Positions 1 through 12,540 are shown, counted from the stretch's first letter. The stretch: 64,000 nucleotides of DNA from Acanthacorydalis orientalis (GCA_034766995.1 CM068323.1:23813846-23877845); one strand, 5' to 3'. Program-made: numbers and translations. The notes: a model not told the origin generated them from the sequence alone.

Positions 1-144
1 TCTTATAACCCAACGGTATAGTTAGCGGACAACATCTTGTCTGTTAATTAAAACTTGATCGCTTTCCATATCGTTTAAATTTTCGTTGGGGAAGAAATTA
101 GTTAGGAGTTTTGTTAGGATCTTTTTCAAAAGTTATATTTTCTC

Positions 145-148
<4 letters not shown>

Positions 149-194
<46 letters not shown>
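149..194. repeat. (AT)n-(GT)n compound microsatellite
   Basis: About 17 AT units run directly into about 6 GT units. The TG segment probably arose by point substitution within, or extension of, the TA tract. Confidence 0.97.
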
Positions 195-1360
195 TGTTGA
201 TTCGTCGTTACAATACAATTTGACAGTTATATTACATAGACTATAGTCTGTTTTATAAAGATATCGTGATTGAACAATGTTGTACGTCTATTGAATTCCG
301 AACAGCAACAAAACGCTGTCAGTTTCTACCGAAAAGATGTCTTAAATCACCACTTAACCTTTGAAAAGAATGTACTCTATTTAGTTTGCTTGTACTGTCG
401 TTAAAAAATCGATACTTGAAGACATTCTCTTCTTGTACATGTAACAATATAAAAATTTTAAAAACAGACGAGTCATTTCCGTAAACCGTTATTTTTAAGT
501 CGAATAGTGATAGATGTATTTTATAAAAGTTGTCAATTAACTAAATATTAATTTTATTTGTGTTATCTATCATTCACTTTTTTGAATAGGCTTTTATGTA
601 ATAATTAACTTTCAGAAAATGATTTTAATTGCTGGATAAATGCTGTGTGATAAAAAAAAACAAGAATGATAAATGTTAAATATTTTTGGAACTCTGCGAT
701 AAAAATAAAAATATTTTTCTCTAATATGTTGTTATAAGGATGAAACAATAGCCAGTTTTCGATGATTTGAAAATCGAACTTCTAGTACTTTTTATAAGGA
801 TTTAAGGTTATTATTTAAAGATATAATAAATATACTCAAATAAATAGAGATTGTATTAATCATTTATTTATGTTTTTGAAATGATTTAGACGTGAAATGA
901 ATGGATCTTATTATTTACTTTGAGCTTTAGAATCAATTACATATATTTTGAATTTTCATTGCGTATAACGTCTAGTTATTTACATAAATATGCTCGTTTT
1001 ATCTCCACTCTTTTCATAGAAAAGAAAAATTAATAAATATTTTGACAAATATTTAATTAAAAATAATTTTAAAATGAATCACAATCACATTTCTGATATT
1101 CTTTCGAAACAAAAATTTTGTAAAGATATTTCAAGACTCTTATTATAAACTGTGATTGTTTTTAAAGCGCGTTTCAATTTTTGAAAAACACTTTTGTTAA
1201 AATACTACCTACTGTCTATCTAAATGAAAATACCCTGCCCTCTCTACCACTGAAAAAAAAACAGTCTATTGTCTCGTCACTGTTCCATTCGTACTCTTTT
1301 CGCAATGGTATTAATTAAAAAGTAACCATTATCACAGATTTTATTACCGTTGACGCTTGT
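195..1360. other. AT-rich gene-free sequence
   Basis: Unique, strongly AT-rich DNA with many A and T runs. Stops are dense in all frames, and I see no RNA gene or repeat family member. Confidence 0.6.
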
Positions 1361-1615
1361 TCAATTCTTACGTCAACAGTGTAAGACAACATTTTCGTTT
1401 TCAATTACGAAACCGCGATACGGAAGCTATCGTACCGTTATGTCCGGGAAATTATCACCCTCAATGACGACATAAAATAAAATTGTTTCTGTACACGGGG
1501 CAAGGGACTGTTTTCCTCAAAAGACATTGCCCTCGTGACTTGACGCACTTTATCCGAACGTTTCCCTATCGCCTCATACTACATCGTTTCACGTTTACAC
1601 CCGACGTCAACAATG
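1361..1615. other. balanced-composition island
   Basis: This stretch is clearly less AT-rich than its flanks and contains CpG-bearing words such as ACCGCGATACGG and CCGACGTC. A short + frame begins at 1613 but soon enters a CA/TA microsatellite, so it is not convincing. I infer possible regulatory or conserved noncoding DNA. Nothing identifies a function. Confidence 0.35.
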
Positions 1616-1652
1616 AGTAAGACGCATGGGAGTTGCACATTTTCTTCCTCTT

Positions 1653-1654
1653 GT

Positions 1655-1688
<34 letters not shown>
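1653..1688. repeat. (CA)n-(TA)n compound microsatellite
   Basis: About 8 CA units are followed by about 9 TA units. Confidence 0.97.
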
Positions 1689-2901
1689 TCTTTTTGACTG
1701 AAGTTTTTCTTGTTGAAAACGGAAGCCGTATTACTACCGTTAGTGGGTGTTCTCCGCAGCTTTTTATTTATTTTTTATTATTTTTACGCTCCTTTATACA
1801 TATTTTATTCAATGTAATTTGTAAAAAAGTAGAATTTATACCGAACATCTACTAAGAATTTTTTTTATTATTAAATCAATACTATTTCAAAAATATCCAT
1901 CTTATATCATTAAAATAAAAAAAAACAACACTAAGTCGACGCTTTTAATATACAAGAAAGATTAATAAACTTCTTTATTTTCATTAAATTTAATAATGAA
2001 TGTTTATATATAAGAGAGTGTTTGTAAAAAAATCTGAAAGTATATTTAATTCATTGTCTGATATATAACTGAAATATTGTAAGTGGAAAACGTTTTCCTG
2101 TACAAATTACTCCATCAATATTTATAAGAATATGTAAACTGTTCACAAAAAGACTAGAGTTAAGAAAAGTGATTCTTAAAAATGTTAATCTAAATATATT
2201 TCTTGAATACGATAAATAAACAAGAGTTTAGTAATATTTACAATTCTAAAAATAAAATTTTAAATTCTGCATAAATATTAACAACTGTAGTATTAAGAAA
2301 AATAAATGCAGAACTTAGAAAAAGATGTCATCGATTAAATTTTATCAGTATCATTATATATATTTCAACTAATCTTATAGTACACTATAAAGTTGGATTT
2401 GAATCTTTATACAGCATTAACAACTATATTTTATGGTATTTATAGTCACTATAGAAAATAATAATCCGTATCATATTTCAGAAATGACCATAATTCAAAG
2501 AAACAAAAATTAATCTTCAATTGAAACCAAAAAATAAATCTGTTTCATCTCCCAAGATCCGTTTTTCGTCAGATTGTGTAAATAGTTACAATGAAATTCT
2601 TTAATTACGAAAATATCTGAAATGTAAATAATTTTTGTATAATTTCTATTTATCCGATCGATAAGTGATTGAAAACGGTTTTAATTCGTGGAAATTTACA
2701 AGGAATGCGTAAATTAAACTGAGAGATTTTTTTTATAATATTTTTATACGAGGATTTTTTTAGAATATCCACCGATTGCTTATACTCATTTACTTTTAAA
2801 TTGTGAAAGAAAATTTCAATCCAGTAATTTTCATTTAATTACTTTTTTTCAATACTTTCGAATATTTTTTTATAACTATACAATTTTAATTCAATAAGGT
2901 G

Positions 2902-2928
2902 ATATATATATATATATATATATATATT
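2902..2928. repeat. (TA)n microsatellite
   Basis: Uninterrupted TA, about 13 units. Confidence 0.96.
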
Positions 2929-3280
2929 CAGGAAAAATTCATTTAGTCCTACCTTAATTAACGCTGTTTTTATAAAACGTTCTAAGTTTTTACAAGCCTT
3001 AGAACTCTTAATGAAACATTAAAATGAAAGCTATTTGAATTTTTGTGGGAAGTATATTCCTACATGAACTAATAGCAAACAAAGTTTTTTTAAAAAATAG
3101 ACATTCAATTAAAAATAGACTAAATATGTAATACTGTAACTCAATTCAAATAGAAACAATAAAATCAAGAAAGAATGAATATTATTTTGAGTAGATACAT
3201 GTATAAAAATTAACTGATTGAATTAATAACAAATATAATTTTCAAATAAACCAATATTTGTACCAAACTATGAATTTATC

Positions 3281-3289
3281 TTTCTCTCT

Positions 3290-3351
<62 letters not shown>
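3281..3351. repeat. (TC)n-(TA)n microsatellite
   Basis: A short TC run leads into about 29 TA units, broken once by an AA near 3320. Confidence 0.97.
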
Positions 3352-3356
<5 letters not shown>

Positions 3357-3841
3357 GGAATATATGTAGTAATATAGGAGGCATCGTTTAACGCTGTTCC
3401 ATTTAACATTTGGATTTTATGGCCATGTCCTGAGCGCTAAACGAATCTTGCTTGTATTTAATAAAGTAGAATATTCAATTATATTTTTTATACTGTGTAC
3501 TATTTATTTTGGTAGTATGTCACAAGGGCGATAAATAAATAATATGACAATACGAAGAATAAATATATTTCACTATGGTAAATTTCTTCCTACTTCAAAA
3601 TTTTAATAATTATTAATTAAAGATAGGGTTTCCTATATAATATAATATTCAGAGAACTAAAAGTGTTACATTTATAACATATAATTGAAATGTGACAATA
3701 TTTACTTGGTTTCAGTATAAAAATCGATCATTGAAAAATATATTATTTATAATTCAAATCCATATGATTATTTCATGCAGAACAATCCTGTGGATGTGCT
3801 GCATTATTTAAAACTTACGTTTATAAATTAAATAAAATAAT

Positions 3842-3864
3842 GTATCTATCTATCTATCTATCTA

Positions 3865-3920
<56 letters not shown>
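3842..3920. repeat. (TATC)n-(TA)n compound microsatellite
   Basis: About 6 TATC tetranucleotide units pass into about 26 TA units. This is the only clear tetranucleotide array in the window. Open frames on both strands through it encode only IYIY-type repeats. Confidence 0.97.
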
Positions 3921-3921
<1 letters not shown>

Positions 3922-4009
3922 GTATGTTTACATATGTGTATCCAAACATATATCAACAAAAAAGTACATTGTATTCTACGATATTTTCTTTTCTTGCAAC
4001 GTCCGACAC

Positions 4010-4270
4010 GACAATATTGTATAGTTTTTTTTTGCCTATCCATCCGTTTTCGCTAGGGAGTCTGCACGCGAAAACGGCCGCGAAATAAGAATTTATGTTC
4101 TTCAGCAACGCTTATTGCGGTTGCACCGCAAACCGCAGTGTCGTTGGCTGCCGGTTAACAAGTATGGGCCTTTGGGACGAGCGTAACGTGCGCTGTGGCG
4201 CCCGACCAGTCAACCACGCTTACTACCCCACGCCGTGCCAACTTTCTACTACTTTCACCACCCTATTTCG
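4010..4270. other. GC-rich island with a short open frame
   Basis: This is one of the most GC-rich stretches, with words such as GCGCTGTGGCGCCCGACC near 4190-4210. A 67-codon + frame (4095-4298) crosses it, but its peptide matches no family I know and lacks a clear start context. Candidate conserved noncoding element or small exon. Confidence 0.3.
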
Positions 4271-4429
4271 TGAATATACTTTAATAGTATATTGCTAAAA
4301 TACTGTCGAATATACAAACACATAAATTTTGTTGACCTTGATGAGATTTAACGTTGAAATTTTAGGGTTGTTATTAGTAATTTTGATATACTAGAGATTA
4401 GATGTACAAATACTAAGAAAATTGTCTAA

Positions 4430-4431
<2 letters not shown>

Positions 4432-4479
<48 letters not shown>
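4432..4479. repeat. (TA)n microsatellite
   Basis: About 24 uninterrupted TA units. Confidence 0.97.
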
Positions 4480-4480
<1 letters not shown>

Positions 4481-6950
4481 GAACATATATTAGTTGAAGT
4501 ATGACAATTTATAATAAGTATATATTAATATTATCTGACAATTTGAAGAATAAAGTAATAATTAAAACATATTAACTTCTTAAGAGAAAAGATACTATCT
4601 TATTTAAAGAGATTAGAAAAGAATAAAATTATCAAACTAATAAATAAAAAAATATTTAAAAGAAAACATGATAAAATATTTTAAAATGCATCAAAGCATT
4701 TTAATAAAATACTATTGTTATTTTTTCATTTTGTATATTATAGTAGTTGAAAAAGGAATTGAATTAGGCTTAGACTGGACTGTAATCAGTTATAAAGCTA
4801 CTACTAAAGTAAAGGGAAAGCTGTGTTATAAAATAGAAAAATTTTATATTTCTAGATTGAAATTTAAGAACATATATTTAAAAAATCGCAGTTCGGAGCA
4901 TTATTTATTGAGATACAAATATGAGATACGAAAATTTCATTTATTATTTTTCCTTACAGCTTAGCTCTGACAGTTTTTTTCCTTTGTCAGCCATTTATTT
5001 CGAGTCACTCGAGTGTTTTTGTGTTATTTAATCATAAAAGAGATATATTACATCAATATCATTCAATTGAAATGAAACCGAGTTTAAATATTTTATCTTG
5101 TTCATCTATATTTACTCTAGCTCTAAATTTTTTATATTTCTATCCGACATCACTATTGACTATAACTGATATAAATTATATTCTAATTATTTTGCAATGG
5201 CAATAATGCCAGAAGATATATGTTCATTCGTTTTGTTGCTCTTTACTATTAACTCTATAAATTAATTTTAAATATTGATAGGTTACGTTATATGACACAA
5301 AAGTACTTAAAACACCCGATATTACTTTTTGTAAATAAAACAGTTTTTTTTTTAAAAAAATCTGTTTAAATAATCGGTGCTAAATCTATTTTTGCAATAA
5401 ATATAAATATATTCATACCTGGTTATACAATAGAAGACCATTAAAATGATTCCAGGATTAATTATAACCCAATAGCTGTTGAACTGAGCTGATAAATAGT
5501 CTATATAGATTTGATGAGTAAATCCTTCCTTGAAAATCGGTCTGTTTCTCCTGTAAAAAAGGAAAATAGTAACATTTGATTCTATCATTCAAAAATAATT
5601 ATAATTATTGGATGCGTTTTAATTTGTTTGTAGTAAGATAGATTTTAAATCAAAAATCTGAGATATGAGATATTCAAAAAACTGATATATTAAAGAACAT
5701 AATTTACGAAGATTGTAGTATGAGAATTATAAAAGGAAAGAGATAACATTTATGAATATAGTAAGTGTATGTACGTAAAGAGATTATTTCTCGCATGGGC
5801 GAACTATAATGTAACTAAATATTTTCTTCCGAAACTTTTCTCCGAGTTCATGAAAAGAATGTAGCGGTTAAACCCTAAGGGTTGTCTGCGTCAGATAAAC
5901 GGTAAATTTTATTGTACGTTTAAGCCAGTATATAACAGCAAAATGCACTTCTCGGTGCACCGACATGTACATACTTACATTTTTATAGTTCTTTGCTACT
6001 TAATTAACTCACATTTCTTATTTGTTACCGTTTCAACATGAAACTTTTAGAGGTAGTTTAACCTTAATTTTAATCAATTGTTAATTAGAATTTATTTAAA
6101 TTTCAATACAAGTCGAATGTCTGTCTGGGAACTGCAATTATTTTTATTATAGTATAAATTTTCATAAACATTTTTACAAGTTTACCTTTTATAATATAAT
6201 TAAATAGAGTCGAAACTAAACATTTTGTTAACTTCTCTCTCTCTCTCTCTTTTAATTAAAGTTTTTATATATTCGAATTTATTTATTATACATTTTAAAT
6301 AATTAATAAAACCACTATAAACGAATTCTATTATTGATATTGAACTAAACATGCAGTTTAATCTTTTCACTACCGCTGGTCTGGTCGCAAGACCGCTGAA
6401 CCTGCTGAACCCGCTGCCATGCCACATGTGTACAATTCACATGTCCGTGATATGTGAACATTATATTCTTTTAAGTGATTTTACTTGATTGCACGAATAG
6501 TTGCTGTTTTCAATAACTTACTGAATGTTTGATTTTACAGTAGTAGTAGGATTGATGCATGAAAATGAAAATAATATTACTATACACTCACCATAGTCTG
6601 TCAGATTTGTCCAAATTCATGTACGTATTTAGAAACGTGGATAAAGATACACTATGCATACCGCGAGATAGAAATATATAATATGTAAACTATTATTAAC
6701 AAATATTCACACAACACTTGATAAAATACAAATGAATATTAAACTATAAGTTTTTTTTAATATTTTTATGAATTTCATTGCACTTTTAACTATGTTTGAC
6801 AGAATTTTTAACAAAATGGAAGTTTAGTGTACTGTAATACACTTCACACTGCACATCAATTGTACAGAATGAAGCAATTCGTAGTCGAAATCACAGCCAA
6901 CTATGATTTTTCTAATGTAAAACAAAATGAATCTTTTGTCGAACAGTGTT
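4480..6950. other. AT-rich gene-free sequence
   Basis: AT-rich unique sequence. Open frames at 4668-4964 (+) and 5352-5588 (-) are rich in K, I, Y and F, as expected from translating AT-rich noncoding DNA. A (TC)n run lies at 6234-6250. The interval 6360-6425 is slightly GC-richer, without a recognisable gene. Confidence 0.55.
6234..6250. repeat. (CT)n microsatellite
   Basis: About 8 CT units. Unlike most CT runs here it is not joined to a TA tract. Confidence 0.93.
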
Positions 6951-6953
6951 TTT

Positions 6954-6975
6954 TTTTCACACCTAGGTGTGAAAA
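6954..6975. promoter_or_regulatory. perfect palindromic T-box (Brachyury-type) site
   Basis: The sequence contains TTTCACACCTAGGTGTGAAA inside a perfect 22-bp palindrome centred on CTAG. Known biology: T-box proteins bind the half-site TCACACCT (read AGGTGTGA on the other strand), and Brachyury in vitro selection gave a palindrome of two such half-sites arranged head to head exactly like this. The neighbourhood holds a further TCACACT near 6844 and AAACAAAA forkhead-like words. Inference: a candidate enhancer site. Binding and target gene are unknown. Confidence 0.55.
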
Positions 6976-7131
6976 GTACAAAACAATAAAATGTTGTTTT
7001 TTTTTAAAAAAAAATGTACGCATTTGACGACATTTTCTAATCGGAGATATGGATTTGTCTTCTGTATTAACAAATTATCATTATTTGTTTTCTATTCCAG
7101 TACAATTAGATAAGTGAACATGTAAATATTA

Positions 7132-7158
7132 TTTATATATATATATAGAGAGAGAGAA
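7132..7158. repeat. (TA)n-(GA)n microsatellite
   Basis: A short TA run passes directly into GA repeats. Confidence 0.93.
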
Positions 7159-7364
7159 AGAATTATTAAATGTAATGATTTAATTCGAATTTATGGTGTT
7201 TTAAAAAAAAATTCTAACAAATGTATTAACAAACGTAGAACACTTTTTAATTATTTTATGTTCCGAATGTATATGCTGAGTATTTCTAGCCGTATTCGAA
7301 AAAGTTTTAAAGGAGACATCTTGTTGATCTTAAAGCTACATTTAATTTAAATAAAGAAAAAAAT

Positions 7365-7830
7365 TTCTAAGCGGTCCGATTCAAATCTCGTTACGGTTAT
7401 CTCGTAAACTTCATGCGACTGAGGCGCGTTTAAACGCCTCAAACAAACAAAAAAAAAATAATATAAATCTCTGTTTTAATTCTGTTTGTCGAGTGAGTCG
7501 ACCGACTCGCAAATTACAACGAATGTCTTTTTTGTGGGTTTCCACGTTTTACTGCACCGCGTACGGTAACCGAGCAGATTTTCACAAACGGCTGTGACTC
7601 TTAAGTGGGTATAAATTTTAAATAGCGAAGCGAAGATTTAATATAAGAAATTTATACGGGACAAGTACGGAGAATGTTTTTCGTAATAGTGAAAAAAACT
7701 TTTTCAAGTGCATGTAAAAATCGTTCAAAGCACTGCCGCGCACTTCACAAGTTGTTAAATTGTCCGCGAATGAAAAACATATTTTATTGAAGTCTGTGCG
7801 CACTTTTGTGGCTGTTTGATGAAATGTTAA
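7365..7830. other. balanced-composition island with GC-stem hairpin
   Basis: Includes the hairpin at 7420-7441 (arms TGAGGCG and CGCCTCA) followed by an A-rich run, and an imperfect palindrome GTCGAGTGAGTCGACCGACT near 7487. A 113-codon frame lies on the - strand (7618-7959), but its length is within chance expectation for this composition and it matches nothing I recognise. Possibly regulatory. Confidence 0.35.
7420..7441. other. GC-stem hairpin before an A-rich run
   Basis: Arms of 7 bp (TGAGGCG and CGCCTCA) enclose CGTTTAAA, and AAACAAAC plus an A run follow. It is unusual against the AT background. It resembles a terminator-type hairpin in form, but in this eukaryotic context no such role can be assigned. 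Confidence 0.4.
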
Positions 7831-8244
7831 CGGCCTTTCTTCAAAAAGTTTTCGTACGAATTTCGTAATTAAAGAAATAAATACACCTTTGATGATTTTA
7901 CAATTAACTTCTTCCCGAACCGCATGAATATTTCTGTACTTTTTCTCTAATAAGAACATAAACAGTTATACCTTAATAGAGGAAATGCATAAATGGTTCA
8001 TTACATAAAAAAATGTAGTAGTAAAACATAATTAGTGTTTCTTATTTTACTATTAAATTACACATTGTATAATTAAGAAAGGTAATTATTTTTTACAATC
8101 GTTATGAAAACTTTTTTACTTTACTACTTTTAATAAAGTGATAAAATTAAATGCATATTTTTAGAATTATTTCTATGAATAATGATTATTATATCCGGTA
8201 ATCCGGTTAAATAATATTTTAGATACATTTTTATAATTAGAAAT

Positions 8245-8248
<4 letters not shown>

Positions 8249-8277
<29 letters not shown>
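8249..8277. repeat. (AT)n microsatellite
   Basis: About 14 AT units. Confidence 0.96.
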
Positions 8278-8281
<4 letters not shown>

Positions 8282-8870
8282 GAAATATTAAATGTTTGAA
8301 TGTAAAAAAAAGTCAAAACAGTATCCACTGCATCTTATATGAGAATTTATGACGAGTTCAGGTATATAATTCACAGAGTAAATTCAGGGAATGCTATAAA
8401 TTTATATAAATGCATTTTGGTTTTAATTAAAAGTTTCCTATTGTCGTAGTAAGGGATAAACTGCACTTTCACATTGTCTAAAAGTATAAAAGTGGTAATT
8501 GTACACCTGCTGCTCAGCCACGTTCTTCTATATTACTGTTTGTCGAGGAAAAGCCTTTTACAGTTTGTCATTAGTGCAAATGAGACTTATGTAGTCCGTG
8601 TTCGGGGATTTATTCGATTTGTTTTCATAACTGATGTACGTTTAAATGTTCAAACTCATTTTTTGCCACTCTGGATAAAATTACATTCTTTTCAAACGAG
8701 TTCTTGTTCTTTATAATTTAGTTTCAAAATATACACTGCTTTGTTGCAACAAATACACAATTGCTTGTGTCTTATTGATACACTATTTATTAAATATAAT
8801 GTTTTATTTATTTTTTTATAATGTTTTTCACTATTCTCGATCGATTATGTTTTCACTTTACAAACCACAT

Positions 8871-8977
8871 TTCTTTTAGATCAAAAATGTTCAATAATTG
8901 ATTATTAACTATTTTAATTGTTGCTTATGTGAATTTCAATGACGATATCATCATCTTCAGAGCGATAAGATAAAGAA
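8871..8977 (-). mobile_element. dispersed hammerhead-like repeat, family 1, copy A
   Basis: Read on the - strand, this copy carries CTGAAGA (8954-8960 on +), a stem GATGAT / GTCATT around ATC, and GAAA (8934-8937), then ACATAAGCAACAATTA and an AT-rich palindromic tail ending in AACATTTTTGATC. The two stem arms differ from copy B but still pair, partly through G-U. The palindrome after GAAA has decayed. Family 1 members share this whole order. Known parallel: the hammerhead motif of Penelope-like elements and retrozymes. Activity is not shown. Confidence 0.7.
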
Positions 8978-9231
8978 AACTCTTTAGAATAATATTTCTT
9001 ATTCGAAACTCGAGCTCTGTCATTTAGAAATGTTTGTTTATTAAGTTTTTACAATATTAATATATAATTTTGTACACATAATATTTCTTTCAGTGAATAC
9101 TGGAAAGGAAGAGGGTTTTTTTCAAATAATTGCTTTTAAAACAATGAGATTAAAGAAATTAAATTTAATTTACACATTTTTGTATAATTTGTTTGAATTA
9201 TTTTCTGAAAAATATTTTTTTCAATCACCTA

Positions 9232-9345
9232 CGACCATAAAACATTTTTGTAAGTAGGAATATTTAATAACTGATTATTGGCCATTCCCCATTGTTGCTT
9301 ATACACATTTCGATGGTGATACCATCCTTCTCCGGGCACTAAAGT
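9232..9345 (-). mobile_element. dispersed hammerhead-like repeat, family 1, copy B
   Basis: This copy has the best stem: GATGGTGATACCATC at 9312-9326 on +, a 6-bp perfect stem with a 3-nt loop, next to GAAATGTGTATAAG on the - strand. The CTGANGA position reads CCGGAGA here, with two substitutions in the expected core. It lies about 260 bp from copy A in the same orientation. Confidence 0.68.
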
Positions 9346-9870
9346 AACGAAAAACCTGTCTCTTTTTGTCAGATTTTTTTATTACTTAAGGTAAGCGTTT
9401 GGTATTTTAAAAAATTAAAAAATATAGATTTTTCTGCACTTTAGAATATTAAGATTGACGATATCGCTATTAAAATATGTGATAAGTTAATGAAAATGAA
9501 TGTAATGTCAGAGTTACATTTCCCCATTTAAATTATTTTCATTAAAATAAGCAAATCTCTTGTGTATACACAACCCTTTTTTAAATCGATATTTATTTAT
9601 TTTTTAGAAAAAAGTAGAATCATTTCTATTACAAATTTAAATAATTCGCAGCTATTAAACTGAAATTTAAGTCTAAAAGTTAAGCTGTTCTTTTTTATAA
9701 TCAAATAAATATCTATATATAATGTCCCATGACAGTTATTATAATCAAACCTTTGAAAATAAATTTAAAAATATAAAATGACATCAAGAACGATTCTTAA
9801 TTGATATTTATCTTCTGGGAGAATTAACAAACTATCTAATAAATAAATGTTGAAATATCATTCTCTCTCG

Positions 9871-9871
<1 letters not shown>

Positions 9872-9936
<65 letters not shown>
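9872..9936. repeat. (TA)n microsatellite
   Basis: About 32 pure units, preceded by a TCTCTCTC run. Confidence 0.97.
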
Positions 9937-9938
<2 letters not shown>

Positions 9939-9939
9939 T

Positions 9940-10869
9940 GTTTTGGATGGCTACTGAAGACGTAAAGTGTCTTTGAACTTTTAATAAACTGCTTGCGTTC
10001 GATGTTTGTTGTTGGACCGCTGTTAGTTGGCGGCACCTTGTGGTCCTGTTGCGAGAGTAACTCAATTCATCTGCTGTGCTTTTATAATTTGTACACGTCC
10101 TCTATGAACACCACTAGATGTTTAGTGTACAACTGTGTTTATACGCTACTGCTCCAGCTATGTGTGTACCTTCTCTCAGGTGTAGACGTATAAAAATAGA
10201 CAGCGTTCTTAGAATAAATTGTTTTCGTGTACTTTATGTATACACGCTCGTTTAATCATCGTTGATGTAGTTTATTTTTTAATTTAATTGCATCTCTGGG
10301 TGCATCTGATAACTTTGTGAAAGAATTCGAATGTTTATTTGATTTAAAGACATTGCTAATGAGATCGTATATAACGGTTATTTATAATACAGGCAATGTG
10401 TACGTTTCAGTTGTTAGTGTTGACAATGTTAGGTTCAAAACACGCTGTGCTTATTGATTTATTTGTTTTTAATTGGGGTCGTCGCAAATAAAACCTACAT
10501 ACACGCAGTAGTATTTTGGTATTTTGTGAAGATTGTCTTCCATTTAACTAAAAACAAAACTTCTTCCATCCAAATTGAAAACTTTTACTAAGCCATCATT
10601 ACCTTTGTAAACACATTGAACAGACCATCCTAAAATCAAGTTTTCAATCTTTGAGTGGTGACAATTTTTATATATACTATGTATATATTTATTCTGTATA
10701 TCATTGATTTTTATTATACAAATTACATGTTAATTCTGTATATTAAATATAATTTCTTAATAAGACAATAGATTTAAATTCTTTGTTTCAAGTAAAACTA
10801 AATAATTTTTTTAATCTGATTGCTATAAATATAACATTTTTAAATAACGAGCATTTTAATTAAAATTAC

Positions 10870-10931
<62 letters not shown>

Positions 10932-11650
10932 AAAGAAATAGTTAATTAAACTAATAAATAATGCCGACAGAAATAAATTTGTAATAATTAAACTTTTACT
11001 CATATATATTCGGTCGATAGAAAAATAATGGCGCTTTATGACTTTAAAATTCATATAGAGAACCGCAATTACTTTTCTACCGACCTAATCAAGAGCATTT
11101 ATATCCAAAAAGCTATTTCAACTCAGTTAATCTTTCATTACAATCAAATTACTGTTTAAAAATGAAGTAAGTGTATAATTAATTTACAGTTCAATAAAAT
11201 ATAACGGTGTTATAAAATATTGCGTGTAGGAATGTTTGCAAATCGGACTAGGTCTGAATTGATCAGTTTTAGAGTTGTTCTATGCCGTCTGTTATTATTG
11301 GAAAACGTTTAATTATAATACAATGTTTTCATTCCGATATAAAAATAATAATATATTCATTTCATAACCGCTTCTGACAGAAAAACAGACTTTTTTTATT
11401 TTATTTAACTACCGAATAAAAGAAAGAATTGAGAGCACAAAAAAAAATGGATACAGATATGAATCGTATAACGTTGGTGTAAAGTTCTATATAAATCTCA
11501 AGTTATGAAAATTGCATGATTCCAAGATAATACAACTGCTTGATAGTTGTAGAAGTAAATTTGAAGCTTTATATATGTTTTATACGTGTATAATTGTTAA
11601 GAAACTATAATTTATCTATTTTTACCTAACTTTTACAAGCATATGCTTTA
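9940..11650. other. mixed sequence without a gene
   Basis: The interval 9960-10,200 is less AT-rich and carries overlapping short frames on both strands (for example 9993-10,193 +), none recognisable. The remainder is AT-rich and otherwise empty apart from the TA tract at 10,876. Confidence 0.5.
10876..10923. repeat. (TA)n microsatellite
   Basis: About 24 TA units. Confidence 0.97.
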
Positions 11651-11652
11651 AA

Positions 11653-11699
11653 ATGAATTGCATTTGAATATTACTAAGTAATATTCAAATGCAATTCAT
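11653..11699. repeat. perfect inverted repeat, 23-bp arms, 1-base spacer
   Basis: The left arm ATGAATTGCA...ATATTACT (11,653-11,675) and the right arm (11,677-11,699) are exact reverse complements around a single A. No mismatch is present, unlike decayed repeats elsewhere in the window. It could be a recent template-switch product or a cruciform-forming site. Confidence 0.9.
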
Positions 11700-11894
11700 G
11701 ATGTTCACTAATTTTCATTTTAAATTATCAAATTTAACTATTAATTTTGTAATTTATGTGATATTTTACTAATATTCGGCCAGCAGAACACTAAAAATAA
11801 TTTAGAGTCTAGGAATGAAACTATTAATGTCAGTAATTAAATCGTTTAGTTTTTTTATGGCATACTTATTACATATTTCTACATTCAATAGGCT

Positions 11895-11897
<3 letters not shown>

Positions 11898-11952
<55 letters not shown>
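11898..11952. repeat. (TA)n microsatellite
   Basis: About 27 TA units. Confidence 0.97.
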
Positions 11953-11953
<1 letters not shown>

Positions 11954-12099
11954 CAAAACTTTAGCAATATGTGTTACAACACAATTTTGCCATAAACAAC
12001 AGAAAAATATTAGTTATTAAATCAACGCCCACGATATTCAAAATACAAAATCTATAATCTTATCGAATACGTCACACTTCTAAATGGCATTTAAATGTT

Positions 12100-12540
12100 A
12101 ATTTTATAAAGTCAGACCCGGTAATCGGTACAATTTACAAGCGAGTTTGGCAAAACTGATTTTTTTCCACTAGTGGTGAAAAAACAACACACGGCACTTA
12201 ATCATTTTTACACGGTTTGTCGAAAACGTTCCGATATTAATTCTCCATTAACTTTCAAATGAACGGTAACACATACACACGTCATGATCAAAGATGTTTT
12301 TAGTGAACACATGTATGCATAATAATATAGGAAACTCGTGGAACAAGTTATTCATTCATAAATGACGGCGTTAAAATTAGAACGGTTAGACAGGCTTTTA
12401 CACCCACGTTTCAATGTTATTTTTTCTCCTAACCCGCATGTAATACTTCATTGTCTCGATTTGTAAGGTGTGCGTATCAATTTTATAAAACTCGTTTGTC
12501 AATTCTATCGAAATTCATTCACGTCGACCGATAGGTCTTT
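12100..12540. other. balanced-composition island
   Basis: Less AT-rich than its flanks. It contains a near-palindrome around CCACTAGTGG (12,167-12,176) flanked by T and A runs, and a nearby TTTTTACACGG word. No coding frame of note. Candidate conserved noncoding DNA by composition only. Confidence 0.3.

Larger units (their letters stand above)
1860..3840. other. AT-rich gene-free sequence with two TA tracts
   Basis: AT-rich unique DNA, interrupted only by the TA tracts at 2902 and 3292. No frame of note and no dispersed repeat recognised. Confidence 0.6.

Noticed and set aside
3858..4088. Open frames on both strands encoding long IYIY peptides (here and at all TA tracts)
   Set aside because: An artefact of translating a dinucleotide repeat. 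No biological protein is implied.
7369..7400. tRNA B-box-like GGTCCGATTC
   Set aside because: No A box at the right distance and no acceptor stem pairing.
7618..7959. 113-codon ATG-started frame on the - strand
   Set aside because: At this base composition roughly one such frame is expected by chance in 64 kb. The peptide is K/F/L-rich with no recognisable domain, and no splice or promoter context supports it.
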